A stretch of DNA of 64,000 bases from NCBI RefSeq assembly GCF_001887595.1, contig NZ_CP017480.1, positions 4,368,001-4,432,000 on the forward strand. The letters are read 5' to 3'. The stretch's first letter is position 1; each line of letters opens with the position of its first letter. The notes beneath the pieces were generated by a model that worked only from the letters and a program-made list of their open reading frames with translations, did not search any database and had not been told where the DNA came from. Origin of the DNA: Luteibacter rhizovicinus DSM 16549 (GTDB lineage Bacteria; Pseudomonadota; Gammaproteobacteria; Xanthomonadales; Rhodanobacteraceae). The position numbers were made by a program, and so were the translations under genes. This document shows positions 8,514 to 16,869 of the stretch, piece after piece.

Positions 8514-9043
8514 CTGCACATGACTGGGCCGTGCTGAACAGGAGGGCATGGTTCCTGTGCGGCCATTTGGCGCATATTCTCTTGAGCAACCTGTTGTTCT
8601 GCATACTGCTCCTGGCCGAGGGCTCTGAATTGCTGTCCATCTGGTGACAACGCGAGGTCTCGGAGCGCCATGGTTGTTGCATCTGGGTTACCGAGGCTGT
8701 CGAGAAGCGCGTCAAGCTCCCGATCACCCGTGCGGATGTCGTCGGGTGCCGGTGCGTGACGCCCATCGACCTCTTCGAATATTGGGTTGCGATGGACTGG
8801 TTTGGCGCCGCGATCAAAGACCTGGATGTGGCCATTCTCAGTAACCGTCTTGAGGTCGACCTCTACGGTCGCGTCGTGGGAATGAATGCCGTGCGTGGGA
8901 TGCATGTTGTGACCCCACGGGTTGCGCAAGGTGAGGCCCCACAGAGCACCGTCTTGCACCAGGCGCGCTTCGACCGTCTTGAATTGACGCCAGCGGTCAA
9001 GACCACCATGCGCGTGAAGAATCTCGTCGACAAGGTTTTTCAT
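8510..9043 (-). CDS. Chimeric gene: N-end of a 9052-9771 paralogue fused to the calpain-like C-half
   Basis: Residues 1-37 (MKNLVDEILHAHGGLDRWRQ and on to ALWGL) match the N-terminus of the neighbouring 9052-9771 product. From residue 38 (TLRNPWGHNM) the protein is the C-half of a calpain-like protease, including the catalytic Asn41 missing from the 5601 product. A Gln-rich C-tail follows (FRALGQEQYAEQQVAQENM). It is the reciprocal product of the inversion and lacks the catalytic Cys and His, so it should be inactive. It starts 8 bases after the 9052 gene ends. Confidence 0.85.
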   Translation of the reverse strand: MKNLVDEILHAHGGLDRWRQFKTVEARLVQDGALWGLTLRNPWGHNMHPTHGIHSHDATVEVDLKTVTENGHIQVFDRGAKPVHRNPIFEEVDGRHAPAPDDIRTGDRELDALLDSLGNPDATTMALRDLALSPDGQQFRALGQEQYAEQQVAQENMRQMAAQEPCPPVQHGPVMCR

Positions 9044-9051
9044 GAGAATTC

Positions 9052-9771
9052 TCAGCTGAAATGAAAGTTCGAGAGGTCGACACCGACGATGAGCGGATCG
9101 GAAAGCGCCGTGTTCTCCAGCGTTCGCGGATAGATGCGGAAGCGGCTTGGCATCTTTATGCCCTGAACGTCCACGTAGTCGGCCAAATAACGCGACGCAG
9201 CATTCCGTCCCTGAATGTCGACCTCGTAGTCATGGCGACGCAACAAGCCGTCGACGTCGAAGTAGAACGTTTGTACCGTGCTATGCGTGGCGATGGATGG
9301 CGGAAAGCTAACTCTCAGCCGGCGCAAAGGCAGGCCATCGACCATCCAGGGCTCGATTTCCTCCACATCGACATCCGGTCGCGCCAGAAGAAACGGCGAG
9401 GTGAGATACGTCCACATCGTGTAGCCCGCGAAATAGCCAAGCTGGGGATCGGTCCAGGGTGTTTCCATCTCAAATCCCGCAAACGAGTCACGCGGATTAT
9501 CGAGCGCTTCAATAAGGGTGCCTTCCGGCGACCGCAGTTCGACACGTGACGGTGTGTAGACCGAGTGGTTCTGTGACGGCGCAAATGGGCCATGCGACAC
9601 ACGCTGTTCGTGAAGCTGCACCGCGACCTTGCACTCGGTCAGGACGCCTTCGCGCTGTTTGAGGCCCCAGATGATTCCCGTATGCCGAAGGTCGGCCGTA
9701 AGGGTGGTGAATCGTTCGAAGCGCTCGATGCCGCCGGCAGCGTCAATGGCAAACTGAAGAAGACTGCTCAC
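9052..9771 (-). CDS. Uncharacterised 239-aa protein, intact paralogue
   Basis: From GTG at 9771 the protein begins SSLLQFAIDAAGGIERFERF. This aligns with MKNLVDEILHAHGGLDRWRQ of the next gene and sets the start; the open frame upstream (to 10014) has non-coding composition. Conserved blocks are WGLKQREGVL, HGPFAPSQNHS, ETPWTDPQLGYFAGYTMWTYL and YFDVDGLLRRHDYEVDIQG, a LolA/LolB-like beta-rich pattern without a signal peptide. Such proteins occur beside AraC regulators and hydrolases or monooxygenases; the function is unknown. Its tandem partner was broken by the inversion. Confidence 0.65.
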   Translation of the reverse strand: MSSLLQFAIDAAGGIERFERFTTLTADLRHTGIIWGLKQREGVLTECKVAVQLHEQRVSHGPFAPSQNHSVYTPSRVELRSPEGTLIEALDNPRDSFAGFEMETPWTDPQLGYFAGYTMWTYLTSPFLLARPDVDVEEIEPWMVDGLPLRRLRVSFPPSIATHSTVQTFYFDVDGLLRRHDYEVDIQGRNAASRYLADYVDVQGIKMPSRFRIYPRTLENTALSDPLIVGVDLSNFHFS

Positions 9772-9850
9772 AGAAAATGAATCCCGATCGAAGAATGACT
9801 TAGAGCATGGTGACCTCGGCAGCTTCGCCTTCAAAGGACAAAGACGGCCA

Positions 9851-10690
9851 TCATTCCGGACAGCATCCACGCGCCACGGCGGCCGGAAGACATGGAGCGG
9901 ATCTGAGCGGCACCGCGCGCGGGCGGTCAGCGGGCGCGGAGACGGGAACGGTCCTGCGCCAGGCAAGCGGCGAGATGCCTTCGAAGCTCGTAAATGTACG
10001 GACAAACTGCACAAGCCCGCTGAAGCCGCACGCTGCTGCGATATCTCCCAGTGGCCACGATGTGTCAGCGAGAAGGCCCTTGGCGCGTTCGATTCGTTGC
10101 CACCTTCGCCAGTTGAGCGGGCTCAGGCCGTGGGTGACCCGAAACGCACGAGACAATTCGCGCGGCGTCATGCCACATGCGTCGGCCAGTGCCTTCGGAT
10201 CAAATTCGGAGACAAGGTTTTCAGTGATAAAGCGCGTCGCCATCTCGCTTTTCAATGTCGCCAGACCGCGCTCGCGAACCCCAACGAGCGGCGCATGGGC
10301 AGTTCCGTGGGCGGCACGCAGCGCGAGCGCAACCTCAGCAAACAGCGCCGACGGAAAATCCGACAGCGCGCTCAGGCGCGAAAGGACCGAGCAGAGTTTC
10401 GACACAATAGGATTGGGTGGCGCCAGGCCCGTGCCGTCCGCTGCCTCAGTGTCCGGACGAACGACGTAGCCGAGGTCGGGCCGCAAGCCCTGTCTCTCAG
10501 CATAGGCGAGAAAAAAGGGCACCGCCGAGTCACCGTCCAGTAGCTTAAATCGAACCTCAATGATCCCTTGACGACGATCGAGGAAATCGGCGACACGCGA
10601 AAGCGCATCGCCAGTGACATGAACGGCTTTTACGGAGACCCGGTCGACACGATAGCCAACCGCAACAATGTTCGGCAGGGTCACGCTCAT
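9851..10690 (-). CDS. AraC-family transcriptional regulator
   Basis: The 279-residue protein has a C-terminal double helix-turn-helix typical of AraC/XylS (about residues 165-255: LADACGMTPRELSRAFRVTH, then GDIAAACGFSGLVQFVRTFTSFEGISP). The N-terminal part (VAVGYRVDRVSVKAVH) is a variable sensor region. Its ATG overlaps the stop of the upstream dehydrogenase gene by one base (TGATG at 10692-10688), so it is translationally coupled to it. It probably controls this block and possibly the adjacent 9771 operon. Confidence 0.85.
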   Translation of the reverse strand: MSVTLPNIVAVGYRVDRVSVKAVHVTGDALSRVADFLDRRQGIIEVRFKLLDGDSAVPFFLAYAERQGLRPDLGYVVRPDTEAADGTGLAPPNPIVSKLCSVLSRLSALSDFPSALFAEVALALRAAHGTAHAPLVGVRERGLATLKSEMATRFITENLVSEFDPKALADACGMTPRELSRAFRVTHGLSPLNWRRWQRIERAKGLLADTSWPLGDIAAACGFSGLVQFVRTFTSFEGISPLAWRRTVPVSAPADRPRAVPLRSAPCLPAAVARGCCPE

Positions 10691-11697
10691 CAGAACCCCG
10701 ATAGCACCAGCTTGCCACGCGCCCGATGGCTGTCCAGCAGCTCGTGGGCCTTGCGCAGATTGGCAGCGTTGATGACGCCAAGGTTCTCGCCAAGCGTGGT
10801 CTTGAGGACGCCCTCATCAATCAGGGAGGCGATCCGGGCCAGCAGGTCATGCTGCTTGCCGATATCACTCGTCCGGTACATCGAGCGGGTAAACATGAAC
10901 TCCCAGTGGAGCGAGATCGACTTTCGCTTTAGCGGGAGGGCATCCAGGGTAGCCGGATCATCGATGAGTGCGAACTGGCCCTGAGGCTTGAGTATCTCGA
11001 CAATCTGGGCGTAATACTGCTCGGTGTGGGTCAGGCTGGTGACGTGATCGACCGACGCATGGCCGAGTTCAGCCAGCTGGGGCTGGAGCGGTTTGGTGTG
11101 GTCGATGACGTCGTGGGCACCCAGCTCGCTGACCCAGGCCTTGGTCTCGGGACGGGATGCCGTACCGATGACCGTCAGTTTCGTGAGCTTCGTCGCGAGC
11201 TGGACCAGGATGGAGCCGACGCCTCCTGCAGCGCCGATGACGAGCAGGCGCTCTCCACGGCCCCCGTTCTCAGCAATACGGAGGCGGTCGAAGAGCAACT
11301 CCCACGCGGTGATACCCGTCAATGGCAGGGCTGCCGCCTCGGCCGCCGAGATGCTCGTCGGTGCACGGGAGGCGATGCGGTGATCGACAAGGGCGTACTC
11401 GGCATACGTGCCCTGACGAGTGATGTCGCCGGCAAACCAGACGACATCGCCCGCCTTGAAGCCACTCACGGCGGTGCCTGTGGCCTCGACGATGCCCACG
11501 GCGTCCCATCCAAGAATCCGCGGGCCTGGCGGCTGGACGGCAGCGCGAAGCTTGGCATCCACCGGGTTGACGGCGATGGCAGAGACCCGGACGAGCAGGT
11601 CGTTCTCACCCGCAACGGGCGTGGGCAACTCCACCTCGTACAGCGAGGCGGGATCGGTGGCAGGCAGGCCGGCCTTGTCGTAGACGATTGCCTTCAT
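10690..11697 (-). CDS. MDR-superfamily zinc-type alcohol dehydrogenase-like oxidoreductase
   Basis: From ATG at 11697 (MKAIVYDKAGLPATDPASL) the protein is 335 residues, typical for this subgroup. The GroES-like domain contains NPVDAKLR and GWDAVGIVEATG; the NADPH-binding Rossmann motif is GAAGGVGSILVQLA. Classical zinc ligands are not evident, as in quinone oxidoreductase-like members. The frame remains open to 11799, but that extension is poor. It is divergent from the GlxA-type regulator at 11994, a common regulator/target layout, and coupled to the AraC gene downstream. Confidence 0.85.
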   Translation of the reverse strand: MKAIVYDKAGLPATDPASLYEVELPTPVAGENDLLVRVSAIAVNPVDAKLRAAVQPPGPRILGWDAVGIVEATGTAVSGFKAGDVVWFAGDITRQGTYAEYALVDHRIASRAPTSISAAEAAALPLTGITAWELLFDRLRIAENGGRGERLLVIGAAGGVGSILVQLATKLTKLTVIGTASRPETKAWVSELGAHDVIDHTKPLQPQLAELGHASVDHVTSLTHTEQYYAQIVEILKPQGQFALIDDPATLDALPLKRKSISLHWEFMFTRSMYRTSDIGKQHDLLARIASLIDEGVLKTTLGENLGVINAANLRKAHELLDSHRARGKLVLSGF

Positions 11698-11993
11698 GGT
11701 TTGCTCCTCAAAGCTGGGAATGGATGGGTCAAAACACAACAAGGAATGCACGGAAGTGCTTTGAATTACATACGAAATGGCAAACGGTCGACGCGGCACG
11801 GAGAAATGTGCGCCTTCGCTTGAAAATTCCGGGTAACGCCCGCATCAAGCAGCGTGACTAGCACCGAGGTCTCACGTCGTCATGGATTTTCCAGACGGCA
11901 GACCGTTGCGCGCTTTGTTGAATGCTGCGCGACCCGACCCATTACGCCAATGACACAGACCGCCCTTTTTTCGGACACGCCCAGGCACACGCG
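11698..11993. promoter_or_regulatory. Divergent intergenic region
   Basis: About 300 bases separate the divergent dehydrogenase and GlxA-type regulator genes, so promoters for both must lie here. I cannot point to a convincing operator or sigma-factor box by eye. Confidence 0.35.
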
Positions 11994-12986
11994 ATGCACA
12001 GAGTTGGATATTTCCTGCCGGAGAACTACCAGGTCATGGCGATGGGAACGCAGTCCGTGTTCGAAATCGCCAACATCGTCGCGCGCGAGCAGGTCTACCA
12101 GGTCATCGACTACTCGCTTGCCGGAGGCCCTGTCCGCTCCTCCCTGGGCACCGCGGTTCTTACTGAAAAGGCGACCGAAACGACTCTTGCCGACACGTGG
12201 ATGATTTGTGGCGTGGTCAGTCCCCTTTCGGCCCCGCACTCGCAAGCCGAGATGGACTTCATCCAGGCCGCCGCGCGAAGCTCCAGGCGGCTCGCCGGGC
12301 TCTGTACGGGCGCATTTGCCCTGGGCGACGCCGGATTGCTTGATGGACGAAGGGCGACGACCCACTGGGCCTTTGCCGACGCCCTCCGGGCGCGATATCC
12401 GCGCGCACAGGTTGAAGAAGACCGTATTTTCATCGTTGACGGGGAAATCTGGACGTCAGCGGGACTGACGGCGGCGATGGATCTCTCCTTGGCCATGGTC
12501 GAGAAAGACCTGGGCCACAAGATCGCAAGCTCGGTCGCCCACGCCCTGGTCATGCACTACCGACGCGCCGGTGGACAGTCACAGCACTCGGAGATGCTCC
12601 ATCTCGGAGCGAAGTCGAACCGCATCCAGTCCGCTCTCGACTATGCGCGCAAGAACCTCGCCCAGCCGATCACCGTCGACGATCTCGCCCGCGCCGTCCA
12701 CCTCAGCCCCCGGCAGTTCAGCCGCGTTTTCCAGTCGGAAACGGGACACTCCCCGCGAAAGGCCATCGAGCAGATGCGGCTCGAGGAAGCGCGCAACATG
12801 ATCGAACGCGGGCGACATTCGCTTGAAATCGTCGCCAGGGAAACGGGCTTTCGGGACCGCAAGCACCTTCGTGAGGTCTTCGTCCGCGGCTACGGCATCA
12901 CGCCACAGGTCCTCCGGCGCGAGCGGCGTGCGCCAACGAGGCGAACGGGTTCTGTCGAGAGCGCTGACCGCAAGACCCAGGTCTAA
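11994..12986 (+). CDS. GlxA-type AraC regulator with DJ-1/PfpI domain
   Basis: The N-terminal domain (about 1-175) is DJ-1/PfpI-like: MHRVGYFLPENYQVMAMG at the start, then the nucleophile-elbow-like LAGLCTGAFALGDAGLLDG with Cys, then ATTHWAFADALRARYP. The C-terminal AraC DNA-binding domain follows (ITVDDLARAVHLSPRQFSRV and ARETGFRDRKHLREVFVRGY). The resulting 330 residues are usual for GlxA proteins. I chose ATG at 11994 because family members begin at this strand; an upstream ATG at 11922 adds 24 unlikely residues. It probably regulates the divergent dehydrogenase. Confidence 0.85.
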   Translation: MHRVGYFLPENYQVMAMGTQSVFEIANIVAREQVYQVIDYSLAGGPVRSSLGTAVLTEKATETTLADTWMICGVVSPLSAPHSQAEMDFIQAAARSSRRLAGLCTGAFALGDAGLLDGRRATTHWAFADALRARYPRAQVEEDRIFIVDGEIWTSAGLTAAMDLSLAMVEKDLGHKIASSVAHALVMHYRRAGGQSQHSEMLHLGAKSNRIQSALDYARKNLAQPITVDDLARAVHLSPRQFSRVFQSETGHSPRKAIEQMRLEEARNMIERGRHSLEIVARETGFRDRKHLREVFVRGYGITPQVLRRERRAPTRRTGSVESADRKTQV

Positions 12987-13165
12987 GCCGAGACCTGCGA
13001 CTGAAGTCTGACATGCAGCTTCGCTAAGGCGTCAGTTTGTCGCCTTAAAATCGCCACCCTTGGCCAATAGCTTGCAGAGCTGCCGGCGACGTGTGCCTGC
13101 TCAAGCGAGCTTGATTGTCGGACGACATCGTCACGCCGCTACGTGACGCCATAAAGGGAATCATC

Positions 13166-13591
13166 ATGCTGGATCAAAATCAACGCAGCCACCGCTGCGT
13201 CGCGCGGTTGTGGGCACCGTCGGCCTTCCTGCTCCTGAGCCTGGGGTGCGCATCGTCGGTGCAGGCAGCGCCGCACTTTGTCACTTTCGTGAACGACTCG
13301 GATCGGACGGTGACGTCTATCGAAGCCGCTCCCGTGGGAACGCACCGTTGGCGTGCTCTCGATCTTGGTGGGCCGCTGATCGGTGGAAGAAGCGGTCAGG
13401 CTGCTGTCCGCTTCGATGACGGGGAGGCATGCAAGGAAGACCTCTCGGTTTCCTATCGCGGAATGGCGCCGGTGACGATCACGGGATTCAATGTTTGTCG
13501 GATGGATCGGCTTTATTTGGGGAGAGTGCTCGCCAGGGCTATGTTTCGCACGCCAACGATAGACAAAGGCAAAATGACGCCGGCAGGCTAA
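13166..13591 (+). CDS. Exported hypothetical protein, 141 aa
   Basis: The start at 13166 (MLDQNQRSHRCVARLWAPSA) follows an AAAGGGA ribosome-binding site. A signal peptide is visible (LWAPSAFLLLSLGCASSVQA then APHFV). The mature part has beta-strand character (HFVTFVNDSDRTVTSIEAAPVG) and two Cys (GEACKED and FNVCRMD) that could form a disulfide in the periplasm. The pattern of a small beta-sandwich with 'vNdsdrtV' is shared by several secreted proteins of unknown function. It stands alone and converges on the TonB-like gene. Confidence 0.65.
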   Translation: MLDQNQRSHRCVARLWAPSAFLLLSLGCASSVQAAPHFVTFVNDSDRTVTSIEAAPVGTHRWRALDLGGPLIGGRSGQAAVRFDDGEACKEDLSVSYRGMAPVTITGFNVCRMDRLYLGRVLARAMFRTPTIDKGKMTPAG

Positions 13592-13614
13592 CTATCGATC
13601 AACCTTCCGCACCC

Positions 13615-14049
13615 TCACGGCGGACGGCGATTTTCCGGTCCATCAATACAATGGTGGGTCGCACAATAAACGTCCCAGTCAGGCGATCTTTTGTTGTAGA
13701 TGCCTTTGAGAATCAGGGTTTTCGTGTCGAAAACGCCCAGTACGGATCCTTTGAACTCATACTTCTCAATGGCGCGTCTGGCAGCCATCTCGAACACAAA
13801 GTTTCCGGTCGACTCGTGGAATCGCAAGTAGTACATCGATCCCCACGGAGTCAGTAAGAACGAAACCCTGACGCATTCGTAGGTGCCATGCTTCGTTGGA
13901 AACTCGCCAGACAGCGTTTCGACAGGAACCGCTTTCTTTACGCTGAGCTGAGTCCGCGCGATTTCTGCGATGTGCAACTCGGCGCCACAATCAGGCGAGT
14001 GAGGAATCGGGTCGCCTAGAAGCAAAATCGCGAGCAAGGCATGAATCAT
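13615..14049 (-). CDS. Small exported protein, TonB-C-like
   Basis: From ATG at 14049 (MIHALLAILLLGDPIPHSPD) the 144-residue protein has a short hydrophobic export signal. A compact domain follows with VRVSFLLTPWGSMYYLRFHESTG, then FEMAARRAIEKYEFKG, a pattern reminiscent of the TonB C-terminal fold (strand, then 'aa--Ai-kwkf'). Paired Cys occur near the N- and C-termini. The function is unknown; it lacks the proline-rich spacer of a true TonB. Confidence 0.55.
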   Translation of the reverse strand: MIHALLAILLLGDPIPHSPDCGAELHIAEIARTQLSVKKAVPVETLSGEFPTKHGTYECVRVSFLLTPWGSMYYLRFHESTGNFVFEMAARRAIEKYEFKGSVLGVFDTKTLILKGIYNKRSPDWDVYCATHHCIDGPENRRPP

Positions 14050-14277
14050 CTCAGGCTTCCCTAATTGCCGGCCGGTGTGCGGGATTAAGCTTGGCGAACG
14101 GAATGGTAACCCATCTTGCTTTCGGCACTCAGGAGCCGGCATTTGCATGGCGCCTTTCTAACTCTCTCGGCAATGAAACGATAGCGAAACCATGTCTTGG
14201 AGTGAGTTGGGAAAGACCGCTCGTTTCGGCTCCGCACAGTGCATACGCCCCTTACCCGTCGAGTGTAGGCGGTATCT

Positions 14278-14900
14278 TTACGACCGAGGCACTGGCATGT
14301 CAGCGCTGATGCCCTCCGCGAGCCGCCGTACCGACGACGTCCACGGGATACACAAGAATCGTCGACTCCCCATGGTTTCCGACCATGTCCCCTCCCCGAC
14401 AAACAGACACAAGTCATCGGCTGGGTGGCGGAGATCGTAATCCCCGCCCTGCTCGGGGAGCCTGGCGGCATCGCCGGCCCACCGGGGGCATGGATGCGCA
14501 CGTACGCGTGGTACGTGTAAACGGTAGAACCGCCGGGTCGGCTGTCTGATACGGGCACCAGCCACCTCGCGTCGTTCACTTGCCCGTGTTCACCGAACAG
14601 CGGTGATGACGTCAGCCAGCGCCTTGGCACCTCCTTCCCGCACCAATGCAGGCGGACGGAGACATTCAGCTCCCGCCGCCGGATGAGTCGCGCATAGTCC
14701 ATATCGGAATCAAAGTCGAACCGAAGCCAGTCGTCCCGGAGCCGGTAGAGAGAGCTGGCGTCCCTTGCCGGGATGGCCGTTCGATCGATCGACACCACGG
14801 GACCAGGGCGCAAGGTACCCATGGGGGCGGTGCATCCGGCCAGCAAACCGGCCAGCGCCAGAACAAGAAGAACGGGTACAGCTGGGGCAATTTGTCCCAA
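14278..14900 (-). pseudogene. Frameshifted lipoprotein gene
   Basis: The first part, probably from TTG at 14900, reads VLLVLALAGLLAGCTAPMG, a clear lipobox, then DASSLYRLRDDWLRFDFDSD and RLHWCGKEVPRRWLTSSPLFG. Around 14450-14480 the reading frame shifts: the plausible continuation (LPEQGGDYDLRHPADDLCLF to the stop at 14278) is in a second frame, while the first frame runs into basic nonsense. One indel in a C/G-rich stretch would explain this. A sequencing error cannot be excluded. Confidence 0.5.
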
Positions 14901-14991
14901 TGTATGGATATTGTTTGTGGATAGTATGGCGTGGCGCCTGGAGCACCATTCCTGCAGACAGTAACAAGCCACCGCCCGGAAACACAGAAAA

Positions 14992-15231
14992 ATGGATTGG
15001 GTTCCCATCGTCTTTATTATCTTCAAGGTCCTCGTATTCGGGACCGGCATGTTCTTGGCCATCAAGTGGCATTACGATCAAAAAAAGAAGGGACAGCCGA
15101 CTGAGAAGCGCGAGGTGCTACGCGTGGTCGGCAAGGTAGCTCTGGTGATCGTGATTTTCGGGATATTACTCGCGGGGCTACTGTTCTTTACCTTCGCCCT
15201 TGGCAGGAAACTTGGTTTGGATCTAAGTTAG
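14992..15231 (+). CDS. Small two-span membrane protein, 79 aa
   Basis: Two transmembrane segments are visible: residues 4-26 (VPIVFIIFKVLVFGTGMFLAIKW) and about 47-70 (VALVIVIFGILLAGLLFFTFAL). They are separated by a basic loop (HYDQKKKGQPTEKREVLR), which favours both termini outside the cytoplasm by the positive-inside rule. No family or function is recognised. It is divergent from the broken lipoprotein gene at 14278-14900. Confidence 0.55.
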   Translation: MDWVPIVFIIFKVLVFGTGMFLAIKWHYDQKKKGQPTEKREVLRVVGKVALVIVIFGILLAGLLFFTFALGRKLGLDLS

Positions 15232-15382
15232 CCAGGATGGCGAAAAGCCCATACCGAGAGTTCCGGCACCAGAATGATCCGGCGACCTTGGATTATGGCT
15301 GGCACTAGCTAAGTTCGAAACAGGCTGCTCAGGACGACCCAGCCGAGCAAGACAAGGATGAGAGGAAGCGACTCCATTCCTG

Positions 15383-16363
15383 TCAGCGTCGCTCGCGCGT
15401 CACCACGTTAGACCAAAGCCGCCGCAGACTGGCCACGCCACCCGCTGTCGAACTCCAGAGCGTGGTGTCACCGACCAGCAGAGCGCCAGGAAACACATCA
15501 GCGCGCGATTGGAGCAACGCATCGAATGCGTTGACACTGGCCTGTACAAAGGGATGCGGAGGCGCTGTGACATCGACATGCTGACGGGCGAGCACATCGA
15601 GCTTTCCGACAGATTCTCCAACCCGCTCAAGGTGCGGAAGGTGAGGATGCAGATTGAACGTGTCGACGCCTTTCAGCAGACCCAAGCGGTCAAGCGCGTG
15701 TGCCGCCACGATGGGCTGGGGGCTGCCATCAAACTGCGCTGCAGGGCGCAACCCAAAGCGATTGATGACAGGTACGTCCAGTGCGGCGAGCAGCGACCGG
15801 CCGAACCCACCGAAGCCCTGCCGCGGTGGGATCGTGCGGTCGCCGTGGTGATAGTACTCCGCTGCCTGTTCGGCAACGCGATCGATGGGACTCAGGGCGT
15901 CGGCCTCACCGATATCGTGATGCACACAGACAAAGATCAGATGGTCCGGGTCGGATAGGAAGCGCCTGACCGCCCCGACTTCAGAGGCTGATGCAAACTG
16001 GTTTGTCCGGAGTGAGTCGAAGCCGATGACAATCACGGTATCGATGTTCTGAAGCAATGCATCATCCAGGGGATGTAGCACACCGTCGCCATCAACGCGC
16101 TCGATGTCGAGCACGCCATTTCCCGTATCCAGTGACGCCTGCGCACTGAAGGCGGCAAAATTCGGCCGCTGTACGTGGTCGAGAAAGCCGCCGATGCCCG
16201 GGTCGAACTCCTGCGGATCTGCGATGGCTTCAAAACGTGGATAGAGCATACGTCGAAGCTCAAAGAGGGCCGGAAACCGGTCATCAATGGACTCAAGGGG
16301 CGCCCCGGTTTCCGCCGGCCGGCTCCAAGAAAAATAAAGCAGTACGCGCCGTCCTTGTGTCAT
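15383..16363 (-). CDS. Unknown 326-aa protein, last gene of the bufferin-type operon
   Basis: The sequence suggests a Rossmann-like, amidotransferase-like fold: an N-terminal strand GRRVLLYFSWSRPAE, a central IDTVIVIGFDSLRTNQFASA and LIFVCVHHDIGEAD with two His. No active-site triad is certain. It begins with a four-base overlap (ATGA) with the DoxX gene and so belongs to the operon. It is not one of the standard bufA-D components I know, so it may be a new partner, such as a maturation or accessory enzyme. Confidence 0.6.
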   Translation of the reverse strand: MTQGRRVLLYFSWSRPAETGAPLESIDDRFPALFELRRMLYPRFEAIADPQEFDPGIGGFLDHVQRPNFAAFSAQASLDTGNGVLDIERVDGDGVLHPLDDALLQNIDTVIVIGFDSLRTNQFASASEVGAVRRFLSDPDHLIFVCVHHDIGEADALSPIDRVAEQAAEYYHHGDRTIPPRQGFGGFGRSLLAALDVPVINRFGLRPAAQFDGSPQPIVAAHALDRLGLLKGVDTFNLHPHLPHLERVGESVGKLDVLARQHVDVTAPPHPFVQASVNAFDALLQSRADVFPGALLVGDTTLWSSTAGGVASLRRLWSNVVTRERR

Positions 16364-16869
16364 GTCCGCTGCGCCGATACAGGGCGCTGGCGACGCACGT
16401 GGTCAATCAGGTTGTCCAGAGACAACCGCCCTCCCCCGAGGGCAACAAGCGCAAGGGCCATCGATGCCCAATAAAGATGAAAGTTTGCCCACCCATCGGG
16501 CGCGACGAGCTGGATGAAGGCGGTCATGACAAGCAACATCAGGGCAGCCACCCGCGTACCAAGCCCGACCAGGAGCAGTACGGGGAGGATGATTTCTGCG
16601 ACGGCCGTGGCGTACGCGAGCAAGGTGGGTGCAGGCATATCGAGTACGCGCCCGAACAGATGCAGTTTGAACTGATACGCAAAGAGAAACTGTGTTCCGA
16701 GTGAGAGGTCGGGAAAGGGATCCCAACGCGTCAGGCCCGAGCGCAGGAACGGCAAGGCGAGGGCCACGCGCAGGAACGGTGAAGCGAAGATACGCCCGAG
16801 TCGCGCGAGCCCAAGCATCAGGCCGTCTACGGTGGAAAGGCGGCACGTCCGCCCACGATTTCCGGTCAC
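16360..16869 (-). CDS. DoxX-family membrane protein of the bufferin operon
   Basis: The 169-residue protein has four hydrophobic segments, including LRVALALPFLRSGLTRWDP near the start and LLAYATAVAEIILPVLLLVG, followed by LMLLVMTAFIQLVAPDGW. This is a typical DoxX/DoxD-like four-helix inner-membrane protein. It starts with GTG overlapping the stop of the DUF2063 gene (GTGA at 16869-16866). In bufferin-type clusters a DoxX gene commonly accompanies the precursor and its maturation pair; its exact task is unknown. Confidence 0.8.
   Translation of the reverse strand: MTGNRGRTCRLSTVDGLMLGLARLGRIFASPFLRVALALPFLRSGLTRWDPFPDLSLGTQFLFAYQFKLHLFGRVLDMPAPTLLAYATAVAEIILPVLLLVGLGTRVAALMLLVMTAFIQLVAPDGWANFHLYWASMALALVALGGGRLSLDNLIDHVRRQRPVSAQRT

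Larger units (their letters stand above)
6281..8933. other. Inferred inverted segment (about 2.65 kb)
   Basis: Flipping this segment restores two normal genes at once: calpain N-half (5601 to about 6281) to its C-half (8933 to 8510), and the 9043 gene's N-half to the C-half now at 6282-6890. Both junctions share only the trinucleotide TCA (6280-6282 plus; 8934-8932 minus). No long inverted repeat is visible, which suggests illegitimate recombination rather than a site-specific switch. The segment carries the hydrolase (6929-7780) and the exported protein (8053-8513). Confidence 0.85.

Noticed and set aside
6281..8933. Site-specific invertible switch flanked by inverted repeats
   Set aside because: I compared both junctions and found only TCA in common; the inversion is kept as a finding but not as an invertase-type switch.
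9052..10014. Longer start (10014) for the 239-aa paralogue
   Set aside because: The extra 81 residues are Arg/Pro/Ser-rich, overlap the AraC gene, and have no counterpart in the tandem copy starting at 9043.
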